Positions 46,495 to 55,389 are shown, numbered from the stretch's first letter. The stretch is 64,000 nt of DNA from an uncultured Odoribacter sp. (GCA_944321165.1 CALUKE010000009.1:1-64000), one strand, 5' to 3'. Made by a program: numbers and translations. Notes: generated from the sequence alone by a model not told the origin.

Positions 46495-47400
46495 CTAACT
46501 AAAAACTCCGGTTAAATATTTCTGGGTCAACTCCTGCCGGGGATTTTTAAAAATCTGTTCTGCAGGACCAGCCTCCACGATCTCTCCCATATACATAAAA
46601 ATCACATAATCGGCAATACGCAAAGCTTGCCGCAAGGTATGCGTCACCAGAACGATGGCATACTCCTCCTTCAACTTTAAAAACAAATCCTCTATGGTCT
46701 TGCTAGAGATCGGGTCCAAAGCCGAAGTCGCCTCATCCGCCAAAATAAAATGGGGTTCCACAGCCAATCCCCTCGCCAGACACAAACGTTGCTGCTGCCC
46801 GATAGACATGCGTGATGCCGGTGTATGCAAACGATCTTTCACCTCATCCCACAAACCGACTGCCTGTAAATAATAGCGCACGATCATATTCAGTTTTTTC
46901 CGGTTGCGAATGCCGTGTATGCGACAGCCATAAGCGATATTGTCATAAATGGACATGGGCAATGGACAGGGACGCTGTGACAGCAGACCCATTTTCCGAC
47001 GAATATGGGTAATTTCCACATCCGGAGCATACAACTCTTCACCATCCACCAATACACTACCGGATATATGTACATCCTCATTCATATCCAACAAACGGTT
47101 CAGACTTTTCAACAAAGTCGATTTACCGCAACCGGAGGGACCGATAATACAAGTAATCTTACGATCCGGTATTTCCACCGATACCTCCTTTAAAATGGGA
47201 TTGTCCTGAATCGTTACATTCAAATGATCAACCACAATATTCGAGCGTTGAGCATGCTCTACACAAAACTTCTGATTCGGACGGAAAAAACTTCCCTTTA
47301 ACTCACTCGAATCAGCACGGTCGTACCATTTACTATTTTTACCCAAAAAAAGAATATGCCTCATGAAGTCTCTGTTTTCTTGTTTCATTGGATGAATCAT
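46495..47400 (-). CDS. PstB-like phosphate-type ABC transporter ATPase
   Basis: A 301-residue ABC ATPase of PstB type. Walker A GPSGCGKST is at 87-95, the Q-loop region SQRPCPLPMSIYDNIAYG is PstB-like, Walker B is ILADEATSALDP (219-230). The signature reads MSIGQQQR (198-205) instead of LSGGQQQR. The first 50 residues are an extension not typical of PstB. Its start overlaps the pstA stop by 4 bp, and cysH follows. Confidence 0.88.
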   Translation of the reverse strand: MIHPMKQENRDFMRHILFLGKNSKWYDRADSSELKGSFFRPNQKFCVEHAQRSNIVVDHLNVTIQDNPILKEVSVEIPDRKITCIIGPSGCGKSTLLKSLNRLLDMNEDVHISGSVLVDGEELYAPDVEITHIRRKMGLLSQRPCPLPMSIYDNIAYGCRIHGIRNRKKLNMIVRYYLQAVGLWDEVKDRLHTPASRMSIGQQQRLCLARGLAVEPHFILADEATSALDPISSKTIEDLFLKLKEEYAIVLVTHTLRQALRIADYVIFMYMGEIVEAGPAEQIFKNPRQELTQKYLTGVFS

Positions 47401-48248
47401 TGAATTCTGTTTTTGGAGAAACGATTGGTAATGATCCGTCCCAATATACTTAAAATTAAAACCAGAATTGTCAAAATCAAAGCTGCCGCATAAGCTCTTT
47501 CCTGAACGGCAGGAATCGGACTGCTTAATTGAAAAAATACCGCCAATGGGAGAGTTGCAGCCGGCTGTCCCAAAGAAGTAGGAATATTGTCGGTATAACC
47601 GGCAGTAAACAATACAGCCGCCGCATCCCCGATCGCCCGTCCAATGGACAGCAGTGTGGCGGTGGCTATGCCTGGAGCGATCTGCCGGATTACCACCCGG
47701 ATCGTTTCGTAACGGGTTGCACCCAAAGAATAAGAGGCATTCAGCAAATCCGAAGGCAATTGCCGCGCAATCTCATCCATGGAACGGATAAATATCGGGA
47801 TAATCAGCAATGTAATCACAATAATACCGCCCGCCAGCGAACTCTTCAAACCGAAATAAACCATGATGGTAAAAGCAAAGGCACCATACACAATCGACGG
47901 TATACCGAACAGAACATCATAAGCCAACCGGGCTACAGAAGCCAGTTTGGATTTTTTCTTCAGATAAACATTCAGATAAAAAACAACCGGAATGCTGACA
48001 ATCAGTCCCAACACCGTTGAAGCGCCTACAATGTATAATGAACCGACAATGGCATTCAGCAATCCGCCCTCCTTTCCGATATAAAACCCACCTCCGGGCA
48101 AAGAAAAAATCATATCCCAACTCATCGCTCTCCACCCGTTCCGAATGATGGTATAAAGGATACTCCCCACAAACAGAAATACCAGCAATGTCGTTATCAA
48201 CATCACCCCTTTCATTGCCTTCTCTTCAAAAAATTTCAATTTCATCAT
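47397..48248 (-). CDS. PstA-like ABC transporter permease
   Basis: A 283-residue membrane protein with six hydrophobic helices. The cytoplasmic loop contains ASYSLGATRYETIRVVIRQIAPG, the EAA-type loop that docks the ATPase, and GRAIGDAAAVLFTAG follows. It is a permease of the phosphate-type transporter, paired with the PstC-like protein. Overlap with PstB is 4 bp and with PstC is close, indicating one transcript. Confidence 0.88.
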   Translation of the reverse strand: MMKLKFFEEKAMKGVMLITTLLVFLFVGSILYTIIRNGWRAMSWDMIFSLPGGGFYIGKEGGLLNAIVGSLYIVGASTVLGLIVSIPVVFYLNVYLKKKSKLASVARLAYDVLFGIPSIVYGAFAFTIMVYFGLKSSLAGGIIVITLLIIPIFIRSMDEIARQLPSDLLNASYSLGATRYETIRVVIRQIAPGIATATLLSIGRAIGDAAAVLFTAGYTDNIPTSLGQPAATLPLAVFFQLSSPIPAVQERAYAAALILTILVLILSILGRIITNRFSKNRIQ

Positions 48249-48258
48249 TCAACAATTT

Positions 48259-49182
48259 TCAACTTACATTCTGTTCTATCTTTCTCAAGATCAGTCTTGA
48301 AATCACATTAAACACAAATACGACCGCAAACAATATCAACGCGGCAAACATCAAAGCCGATTCATACAAAGGCAATGATAACATTTCGCCATAATTGTTG
48401 GCAATCAAGGCCGGTAACGGATAACACCCGTCAAACAGAGAAGTGGGCAATTGTACAATATTTCCACAAACCATCAACACGGCAATGGTCTCTCCCATCG
48501 CCCGGGAAATGGCTAAAGTCACCGACGCGACAATACCCGGAAAAGTCTTTCGCAACAATACATATTTCGTAGTCTGCCAACGGGTAGCCCCCAGCGCCAG
48601 CGAAGCTTCCCGCAATTCCACCGAAACACAGGAAAATAATTCCACAAACAGACTGATCAGTAAGGGCAGAATCATTACCCCCAAAACAATGCCGGCAGCA
48701 AGTGTAGAATAACCGGTAGAATATTCCACAAAATGGGGTGCCAAAGAGTCGGAAATCCACGGTAACACGACCAATATTCCCCACACCCCATACACCACGG
48801 AAGGAATGCCGGCCAAAATATCCAATGCCGGGAAAACCACCTTTTTCACCCAGCGCTTAGAGTTCTCCGTCAAAAAAATAGCAGTAAAAAGAGAAACAGG
48901 AAAAGTCCAAAGAATCGCAATCGCCGTCACCCACAGAGTTCCCATAATAAACGGCAAAAAACCGAAATCTCCGCGCATCGGTTTCCACTTTGCCCCACTC
49001 AACAATTCCCACAAAGATTTGTCATGCAAAATAGGCAGGGATTTCAATATCAGTCCTATTCCCATCAAAACAACCAGCAAGACGGACAACCATGTAAATA
49101 TCCACATCACCGAACCGGCAGTCTTATCTTTAAAAAGACGAATCTTCGATGTCTTCATTCCAATTTTAGCACCCGCTTTCAT
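48259..49182 (-). CDS. PstC-like ABC transporter permease
   Basis: A 307-residue membrane protein with six or more helices. The docking loop reads EASLALGATRWQTTKYVLL, and SRAMGETIAVLMVCGN follows, both as in PstC. The ATG at 49182 overlaps the pstS stop by one base (TGATG); the longer frame starts at a GTG. It forms the membrane channel with the PstA-like partner. Confidence 0.88.
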   Translation of the reverse strand: MKAGAKIGMKTSKIRLFKDKTAGSVMWIFTWLSVLLVVLMGIGLILKSLPILHDKSLWELLSGAKWKPMRGDFGFLPFIMGTLWVTAIAILWTFPVSLFTAIFLTENSKRWVKKVVFPALDILAGIPSVVYGVWGILVVLPWISDSLAPHFVEYSTGYSTLAAGIVLGVMILPLLISLFVELFSCVSVELREASLALGATRWQTTKYVLLRKTFPGIVASVTLAISRAMGETIAVLMVCGNIVQLPTSLFDGCYPLPALIANNYGEMLSLPLYESALMFAALILFAVVFVFNVISRLILRKIEQNVS

Positions 49183-50192
49183 CACTGCTGCAATTTATCC
49201 AATTCTTCGTCAAGCAATTCCTGTGCCAGTCCGATATATCCGACTTCCGGAGCATACTGTTGTCCCTCGGTCAGAATAAATTCAAGGAAAGCTATCACTT
49301 CCAATTTTTCCGGTTTCCCATGAGAAACCAAAAAAAGATTTCTTGCCGGAGGACTCGGATATTTTCCGGCAGCTATCGCCGCATTCAATTCTGCACTCGT
49401 CGCATAAAAATCCTCTTCCGGATCAATTTTACCGTTTCCATTCAAATCCAAAGGCATTACGGCAATGTGCAGATAAGGTTTCTTGGATTGAATATCATAC
49501 GCATAAGCAATATTATTGAAACCGATACCGATTTTATCCCGTTGTACCACAGAAGTCACTCCCGGATCTCCGAAAACTGCAGTTCCCTCCAAATCTTCCT
49601 GTTTAGCCTCCAACCAGGCAGCAAAAGTTTCCGCAGCACCACAAGCATCCGAACGCGTATACACATGAACAGGAATCGTACTGCCATTTCCCAGTACATC
49701 TCCCCAGGTTCGAGCCGTTGCATTCACCCACAATTTCTTGGCGACTTCCTGACGCAAACCGATTTTCAGAATCTGTTCGATCAATGGATTTTCAGCATTG
49801 ACAGTCGGAATCACTGCGTCTTTAACGACAGCGATCGGGAAAGCCCCATTCTCCATTTCCTGTGGATAAATATCCCGGGATACCATTCCCAAATCCACCA
49901 CTTTGGCTAAGGCGTCCGTAATCCCCTTACCGGCCCCTCCCGCAGAAATATCAATTCGTACTTTCGGATGAATCTTCCGAAACTCCTCCGCCCATTTAAC
50001 CGCCATCGGGTAAAGAGCAAATGCACCAGACAACTGTATTTCTCCCTCCAAATCCGGATAAGTTTCCCGCCTATATCTCTTGCTTTCTATTTCATCCTGC
50101 TTATTTCCCTGTGCCAGCATTTCTCCCTGTACACCTGCCAAAAATAAGACACACAAAGAAAAAATCTTACAAAAAATACGTACACTATACAT
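49182..50192 (-). CDS. PstS-like substrate-binding protein
   Basis: A 336-residue exported binding protein (signal peptide hydrophobic 8-20). The fold follows PstS, with SGAFALYP (55-62), SAGGAGKG (83-90), VSRD (104-107) and RSDACGAAET (180-189), but several positions that bind phosphate in E. coli PstS (the GST, GSG and SGT/T segments) are not kept. Residues 249-260 (DLNGNGKIDPEE) form an EF-hand-like calcium loop. First gene of a pstSCAB-cysH operon, without phoU. Ligand uncertain: phosphate, or another oxyanion such as sulfate. Confidence 0.85.
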   Translation of the reverse strand: MYSVRIFCKIFSLCVLFLAGVQGEMLAQGNKQDEIESKRYRRETYPDLEGEIQLSGAFALYPMAVKWAEEFRKIHPKVRIDISAGGAGKGITDALAKVVDLGMVSRDIYPQEMENGAFPIAVVKDAVIPTVNAENPLIEQILKIGLRQEVAKKLWVNATARTWGDVLGNGSTIPVHVYTRSDACGAAETFAAWLEAKQEDLEGTAVFGDPGVTSVVQRDKIGIGFNNIAYAYDIQSKKPYLHIAVMPLDLNGNGKIDPEEDFYATSAELNAAIAAGKYPSPPARNLFLVSHGKPEKLEVIAFLEFILTEGQQYAPEVGYIGLAQELLDEELDKLQQ

Positions 50193-50276
50193 CTCTATTC
50201 ATTTAAAGAACACTCACACAATCTTATAACCGATACGATTTCAAGCCCGTCACTCGGCCTATTTTTGCAAGTTATG

Positions 50277-50306
50277 CAAAGCTATCCATAATCCGTAAAA
50301 TAACAA
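50277..50306 (-). promoter_or_regulatory. Promoter of the pstSCAB-cysH operon
   Basis: Minus-strand -33 TTG (50304-50306) and -7 TAGCTTTG (50277-50284) are 19 bp apart, a full Bacteroidota promoter. It needs no activator-type site, and the expected Pho-box positions (50295, 50306) do not match. Confidence 0.6.
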
Positions 50307-50353
50307 TGCCTATTCCTCGCTATTTTACTAAGCTTTTTTACTTATTTTATTAT

Positions 50354-50380
50354 AAAAAAATAGCCCCCAACAGGGAGCTA
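50354..50380 (-). terminator. Terminator after rubredoxin
   Basis: A hairpin (TAGCTCCC-TGTT-GGGGGCTA on the minus strand, 50361-50380) runs into seven T. Confidence 0.85.
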
Positions 50381-50407
50381 CCAAAATCTGTTAAAGTCAT
50401 CTGATCA

Positions 50408-50572
50408 CTATTCTTCTACCGGTTCAAAATCATCCTTTCCAACACCACACAAGGGACAAACCCAATCATCGGGTAAATCTTCAAAAGCGGTACCGGCTTC
50501 AATACCACTGTCCGGATCTCCGATTGCCGGATCATAAATATAACTGCATACGGTGCAAATGTACTTTTTCAT
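50408..50572 (-). CDS. Rubredoxin
   Basis: A 54-residue protein too short for most gene calls. Two CxxC knuckles, C6-x2-C9 and C39-x2-C42, with [18 protein letters not shown] and [14 protein letters not shown], identify a classical rubredoxin with one mononuclear iron centre that carries electrons at low potential, for example to superoxide or peroxide reductases. It is followed by a terminator. It may be read from the Pho-box promoter at 50755 if the hairpin at 50664 is bypassed, or from its own unseen promoter. Confidence 0.95.
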   Translation of the reverse strand: MKKYICTVCSYIYDPAIGDPDSGIEAGTAFEDLPDDWVCPLCGVGKDDFEPVEE

Positions 50573-50659
50573 AACTTCTTCATTTAATTATACATCCATT
50601 TTCAAATTATACGTATTCTCTTACAAAAAGATATATGTCATTTTTTTCTCCTCTATACA

Positions 50660-50749
50660 AATGAAAAAGTTTCGAGCCTCACGGCGGGAAACTTTTCACT
50701 ACTAACTAACCTAATACAAACTTATGAAAAAAAATGTCGTCTCATTCAC
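50660..50749 (-). ncRNA. Candidate Pho-box-driven small RNA
   Basis: A transcript starting about 6 nt after the -7 element at 50755-50762 would run about 85-90 nt to a Rho-independent terminator. The hairpin on the minus strand has a stem AAAAGTTTC/GAAACTTTT, an internal loop, an inner GCC/GGC stem with a GTGA loop, and a T run (50664-50697). The region contains no convincing open reading frame in this direction. It may instead be a leader of rubredoxin. Confidence 0.45.
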
Positions 50750-50754
50750 TTATA

Positions 50755-50810
50755 CAAAAATAAGGTGCAAATGTTACATCTTTATTACGAAGTAATCACC
50801 TTACGATTAA
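50755..50810 (-). promoter_or_regulatory. Pho-box-like promoter upstream of the candidate RNA
   Basis: Minus-strand -7 TATTTTTG (50755-50762). Starting 11 bp beyond it on the plus strand are GTTAC (50773), ATTAC (50784), ATCAC (50795) and ATTAA (50806), spaced 11 bp. The geometry is the same as at the PiT and TonB-receptor promoters. Confidence 0.5.
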
Positions 50811-50814
50811 ATGT

Positions 50815-50847
50815 AAAAGCAAAAAGGATGCCGAAAAAGCATCCTTT
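50815..50847 (-). terminator. Terminator after the lipoprotein gene
   Basis: A 9-bp stem (AAAGGATGC / GCATCCTTT, 50823-50831 with 50839-50847) runs into a T-rich stretch on the minus strand. Confidence 0.75.
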
Positions 50848-50897
50848 GAGTCGTTTAAAGAAAACATTACTATTAATTTGCATTATTTAACCATCTG

Positions 50898-52400
50898 TCA
50901 ATATACTGTATTTTGAGGATCGAAATTGGTCCATCCGGCCATCCAGTTATCAGCAGTAGCATCGCTGGCAAAGGCCCCGATATATGACACCCGATCAAAA
51001 CCACTGCTCAAGAGTATGTCGGAAAAATCAGCAGCATTCAAAAGCGGACTTCCACTAAGTGGACCGTAATTTGGATTGTTTTTCAAACTGTTGGGCTGAC
51101 TTAATTTCAGCTCTCCAATACGGGCATAAGCAACATTACCGGTAGCCGTCTTAAAATAAGTTTCAGAAAAAGCGGTCTGAGAAGCATCCACATTTGAACC
51201 GTCCGTACACAATCCTCCTGCCAAACTCTTATTCTTATCACTGCCCCAAATACCCATACCGGCAAATACGACATGATTTATCTTTAAATCTCCCTGCGTA
51301 GCAGCATCCTGAGTTCGGGAACCTTTGTCATTTTCTACAATCAGACCGACCGGGAATCCCAACGCCACAGAATTGAAACAGCACAGATGGGAATTACGCC
51401 GGATTTGCATGGCTGCCTGAAATTGTCCCAAACGGGATCCATTGTTGGGATTCAGCCCGGCCCCTTTGATATAATCCGTGGTATTCTGGAAAGCTTCATC
51501 CTGTTCCATCGGTCCGACAAAGGTCACATTGCTGAAAACTGCCTGGGTAAAAGGAGCCTGGGTTGTACCGTTAGCATTGTTATCACTTTCGAACCCATTG
51601 GAAATAGACTGGTCGGCAATTCCCGGATTGCGTACGCCCAAACAAAACTGTACCTTGCCGGAAAATCCGTTATCGGTATCGAAATCATCATCCCAGCCGT
51701 GATAAGCTACCAGATATTTGCAATTCACAGCTCCACCGAACCATTCGAAGGAATCGTCGTTTGAATAAGACACCTGTACATGATCGACCTGTGTACCCGA
51801 GCCAACAGAGCCGAAAGTTACCCCATTGATTTCCTGATCTACCCCATACGGATAACCGGCAAACTCAACCCGTACATAACTCAGCACCCCGGAATTATCG
51901 GTATCATCCGAACCTCCATGCTCCGTACGAAGTCCTCCTTCAATGGTCATTTTCCCCTGATTGTTCACGGCTTTACCACACAGGACAATTCCACCCCAAT
52001 CGCCGGGCCGACGGGAACCTGCCGGTTGATTGGAGGTAAAGACAATCGGTTCATCTTTTGTTCCTTTTGCAATCAATTTTCCTCCCGGTTCTGCGATAAG
52101 GGTTGCCATGGTATTCTTATCCCCTTTAATGACCGTTCCAGGCTCTATTTCCAAAGAAGACCCGTTTGTAATATACAGCCATCCCTTCATCACATACACC
52201 CCTTTGGGCAATTTGTAATTTCCGTTGATTTCCATCTCATCGGCACCGCTTCCCAATTGAGTTCCGTTTTCAAACAGAATATCGCTCAAATTGCTGCCCT
52301 CTTCATCTTTATCATCGTCCTTTTCATTGCTACAAGCAACCACCATAAAAGCCGACAATACCCATAAAAGCATCTGCCATTTTCTCAAAATTGTTTTCAT
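50898..52400 (-). CDS. Beta-helix-like outer-membrane lipoprotein paired with TonB receptor
   Basis: A 500-residue lipoprotein (signal ending VVACS, Cys23) with an acidic spacer after it. The body has a repetitive pattern typical of a right-handed beta-helix: GWLYITNGSSLEIEPGTVIK, IVFTSNQPAGSRRPGDWGGIVLCG and aromatic/glycine repeats. The family is widespread in Bacteroidota and often paired with a TonB receptor; its function is not known. It lies 15 bp downstream of such a receptor, which carries a Pho-box-like promoter, so a role in binding a phosphate compound at the surface is plausible (inference). Confidence 0.75.
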   Translation of the reverse strand: MKTILRKWQMLLWVLSAFMVVACSNEKDDDKDEEGSNLSDILFENGTQLGSGADEMEINGNYKLPKGVYVMKGWLYITNGSSLEIEPGTVIKGDKNTMATLIAEPGGKLIAKGTKDEPIVFTSNQPAGSRRPGDWGGIVLCGKAVNNQGKMTIEGGLRTEHGGSDDTDNSGVLSYVRVEFAGYPYGVDQEINGVTFGSVGSGTQVDHVQVSYSNDDSFEWFGGAVNCKYLVAYHGWDDDFDTDNGFSGKVQFCLGVRNPGIADQSISNGFESDNNANGTTQAPFTQAVFSNVTFVGPMEQDEAFQNTTDYIKGAGLNPNNGSRLGQFQAAMQIRRNSHLCCFNSVALGFPVGLIVENDKGSRTQDAATQGDLKINHVVFAGMGIWGSDKNKSLAGGLCTDGSNVDASQTAFSETYFKTATGNVAYARIGELKLSQPNSLKNNPNYGPLSGSPLLNAADFSDILLSSGFDRVSYIGAFASDATADNWMAGWTNFDPQNTVY

Positions 52401-52415
52401 AACGATTAAAATTTA

Positions 52416-55250
52416 TTATAATTGAACAGTAAAACTCAGTGCAAAAGATCTTCCCGGAGCAAAACGTTTCGTAGTTTGTTCTCTTTCCACAATATTGCCT
52501 TCCGCATCTTCAAACTTGGGAAACTGTTTAAACACAGCATCCTGGGCAATCACATCCTTGACATTCAATTTCAATTCAACTTTTTTCCCAAACTTTTTGC
52601 TTACTACTACATCCACAGCATCCCGGGGCATTTCATACATATCCGGAATATCATTATTGATCGACCCTCCGACACTCATATCCGAACGTCCGATACCGAC
52701 AATCCGCTTTCCAATCCGATTGTATAAAACACCGGCCATCAAACCGCCTTTTTCCGGTTGATAAAACAAACCCGCATTGATCAGATAAGGAGACTGTCCC
52801 TGCATGGGCCGGTCATGTTCCAAACTGTTCTCTGCATCAAAAGAAACTTTGCTTTTGATCCACGAACCGTTCAGATTCAGCATAAAACCGCGCATTCCCA
52901 TAAATGTCAGATCTTTTCGGATGTCAAGTTCTATTCCGTAATTACGGGCTTTTTCGGCATTCTCAAAAGTATAGGTATAACTTCCACCGGCATCTCTGAA
53001 AGTCCACTCGATCGGATTTTTAAAATGTTTGTAAAACAGTGCAACCGATACGGATTCTCCACTGGCAGGATACCATTCATAACGCAGATCCAGGTTTTGA
53101 ATGTAAGCGGGCTTCAAATCCGGATTTCCCTTCACCTCGCTAAACAATTCGAAATCGTCGTAAACCGAAGATGAGACCTCTCTGAATTCCTGGCGATTGG
53201 TCGATTTTCCATAAGCAAAACGGAGCAGTTGTTTTTCAGTCAAGTTATAACTGACATTCAATGAAGGGAAAAAATCAGCATTGTCGAAATCAGTCTTTTT
53301 GGACAACCAGGCATTCGAACTGATATAATTGGTCAAGGTCATGTTTCGGTTTTCAAACCGTACCCCTGCATATAGATTGAAACGCTGCCAAGGCAAGTTA
53401 AAAGCCAAATAAGCCGCATACAAGAAATTCTCTCCCTGATAACTGTTTTTGTTATCCGTATCATCATACAGATACAATTGGTTTGCTGCAAAATAGTTCA
53501 TCTGCAATATCTCGTCCACAACAGCCCGGTAAACAAATCCTTCCGGAAGATTTTCTTCGTGAAAACGATAATAATAGGCACGATTTTTATAATCTCTCTT
53601 GCAAAATTCAGCGTATACACCTGTTTTCAATGTCGGTGCAAAGCTCCCGTTTTCATGGATCAGATAATTATAATTTACCCCCAAAGAAACGATATGCTCA
53701 TCCAAACGCAGGAAATCCCGGGAAATACTGTTCTGATCAATCCGCATCCGGCCATAATTGACATCCCCAACAATGTCATTCTGCTGCCGTTCGATGATCC
53801 GTCGATCCGGTTGATTCTTGTTGGCATAGGCATATCCCAGATTCCAGTCCAATTTTCCTGCCGACAATTCATGAACGGCAGAAAACTGCCCGCTGTAAGT
53901 AGTCCGACTACCATATATATTCTCCGTTTTCTCCTGAATATACAATGAACTGATATTCTGCCATCCATTACGTTCCGTATATCGATTACTGCCCAACTGA
54001 TTGAAGATATTCCGGAAATAAAAACGATGTTTCACTCCCGACAGAGCCAGATTCAGCATTGCTCCGAGCCGGACATGATTGGTGTATTGGCAATCGGTAT
54101 ACTTATACTGATAGACCGGTTCATCACTTACTTTGTTATATACACCGAAGCGGGAATTTTCCATTCCGATATAACTTTTATAAGTATTGCTATAATTCAA
54201 CGCTCCGGTCAAGGCCAGTTTGCGTTCATCTCCCACCGGCAACAAATTTCCGAACATCCATGAGAAGCGTTGATCCGGAAAAGGTTTTCTGCTTCTCACC
54301 TTCCAATCATTATTAAACCCCTCACGGGTCATCTCGGTCACCTGTTCGGCATTCTCATTGTCGAATCCTTGTTTGATCCCTCCTTTTACCATTCTCATAC
54401 CGTTATCAAAACCGAACCAATCGGTTACACTTCCCCGATTGTATTTAAAACTCCGAAAATGCGTCTGATCATTTACGCTTGTTCCATAACTTATCAAATA
54501 CTGATTTTTTTCCGGAGTATCTTTGGTACTGATCTTGATAAATCCACCGGTAAAATCTGCCGGGATCTCCGGAGATGGCGATTTCATGATCACAATATTC
54601 TCAATCTGTGAACTGGGAATCATATCGAAGGAGAAGGCCCTGGAATCAGCTTCCGAACTAGGTACTGCACTGTTATTGATCCATACGTTATTATATCGTT
54701 GCGACAATCCGCGGGCAATGATAAATTTATCATCAATCACCGAAATACCCGGAATCCGTCGGACGACTTCCGATGCATCCCGGTCCTGGGTTTTTGCAAT
54801 CAGTTGGCTGGAGACAGCACTCATGACTACAGGCGAAGCTTTTATGGCATTGATCATCGCCACTTCACTATTTAACTTTCGGACCGCCCGTACCGTTACT
54901 TCCTCCAAAGACTCGGTTGCGGCTTCCAGTAGAATTTTCAGTTCAACCGGCTGTTCATCTTTCACCACCACCCCTTCGATATTCAAAGTCGCATACGAAA
55001 GACAGGAAATCCGCAAATTATATTTCCCCGGCTGTATACCTGAAATTACGAATTTCCCCTCCAGGTCCGTAGCAGCTCCCTGGGTCGTTTTCTCCAACAG
55101 GACCGCAGCCCCGACAACCGGTTCCCCGCTTGTCTTATCCAACACCATCCCTTTTACAAGCCCATCGGCCTTCGCCTCCGGCATGGCAGCCATCAGCCAA
55201 CAAACACACAAACAACAGATTTTCAAAAACATACTTTGCATTCGATTCAT
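52416..55250 (-). CDS. TonB-dependent receptor
   Basis: A 944-residue outer-membrane receptor with a signal peptide (hydrophobic 8-22). A CarboxypepD-regulatory-like domain (about 30-115), a plug domain (about 125-260, with GLSQRYNNVWINNS) and a large barrel follow; the C-terminus ends with an aromatic-containing strand FALSFTVQL. It should import a substrate with TonB-ExbBD energy. No SusD partner, but a beta-helix lipoprotein gene follows 15 bp downstream. The promoter has Pho-box-like repeats. Confidence 0.88.
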   Translation of the reverse strand: MNRMQSMFLKICCLCVCWLMAAMPEAKADGLVKGMVLDKTSGEPVVGAAVLLEKTTQGAATDLEGKFVISGIQPGKYNLRISCLSYATLNIEGVVVKDEQPVELKILLEAATESLEEVTVRAVRKLNSEVAMINAIKASPVVMSAVSSQLIAKTQDRDASEVVRRIPGISVIDDKFIIARGLSQRYNNVWINNSAVPSSEADSRAFSFDMIPSSQIENIVIMKSPSPEIPADFTGGFIKISTKDTPEKNQYLISYGTSVNDQTHFRSFKYNRGSVTDWFGFDNGMRMVKGGIKQGFDNENAEQVTEMTREGFNNDWKVRSRKPFPDQRFSWMFGNLLPVGDERKLALTGALNYSNTYKSYIGMENSRFGVYNKVSDEPVYQYKYTDCQYTNHVRLGAMLNLALSGVKHRFYFRNIFNQLGSNRYTERNGWQNISSLYIQEKTENIYGSRTTYSGQFSAVHELSAGKLDWNLGYAYANKNQPDRRIIERQQNDIVGDVNYGRMRIDQNSISRDFLRLDEHIVSLGVNYNYLIHENGSFAPTLKTGVYAEFCKRDYKNRAYYYRFHEENLPEGFVYRAVVDEILQMNYFAANQLYLYDDTDNKNSYQGENFLYAAYLAFNLPWQRFNLYAGVRFENRNMTLTNYISSNAWLSKKTDFDNADFFPSLNVSYNLTEKQLLRFAYGKSTNRQEFREVSSSVYDDFELFSEVKGNPDLKPAYIQNLDLRYEWYPASGESVSVALFYKHFKNPIEWTFRDAGGSYTYTFENAEKARNYGIELDIRKDLTFMGMRGFMLNLNGSWIKSKVSFDAENSLEHDRPMQGQSPYLINAGLFYQPEKGGLMAGVLYNRIGKRIVGIGRSDMSVGGSINNDIPDMYEMPRDAVDVVVSKKFGKKVELKLNVKDVIAQDAVFKQFPKFEDAEGNIVEREQTTKRFAPGRSFALSFTVQL

Positions 55251-55275
55251 TTTTCTTTTCTCTTAAATTTCGCTG

Positions 55276-55309
55276 CAAAGATGTTCGAAGATTGTTACGC
55301 TACCGTCAC
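55276..55309 (-). promoter_or_regulatory. Pho-box-like promoter of the TonB receptor
   Basis: Minus-strand -7 CATCTTTG (55276-55283); on the plus strand GTTAC (55294) and GTCAC (55305) are 11 bp apart, the first starting 11 bp after the -7 ends, exactly as at the PiT promoter. The -7 has C in place of the first T. Confidence 0.5.
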
Positions 55310-55346
55310 AAAATCATGAAGTAAAAATGAAGAAAATAAAAAAGAG

Positions 55347-55389
55347 AAGGGAAACCCGATGTTCAAAACAAATACACCGAATTTCCCTT
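55347..55389. terminator. Terminator after pepT
   Basis: An 8-bp outer stem (55347-55354 with 55382-55389) with an inner imperfect stem has a T-rich run on the minus strand (55339-55346) and a T run on the plus strand. It ends the pepT transcript. Confidence 0.65.

Larger units (their letters stand above)
50573..50814. other. Regulatory region between rubredoxin and the lipoprotein gene
   Basis: With no gene in 325 bp (50573-50897), this stretch holds two hairpins, a Pho-box-like promoter and a candidate small RNA. Each is listed separately. Confidence 0.55.

Noticed and set aside
50724-50795. Plus-strand short open frame of 23 codons
   Set aside because: It lacks a convincing ribosome site and overlaps the opposite-strand promoter and RNA. 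It resembles random AT-rich sequence.
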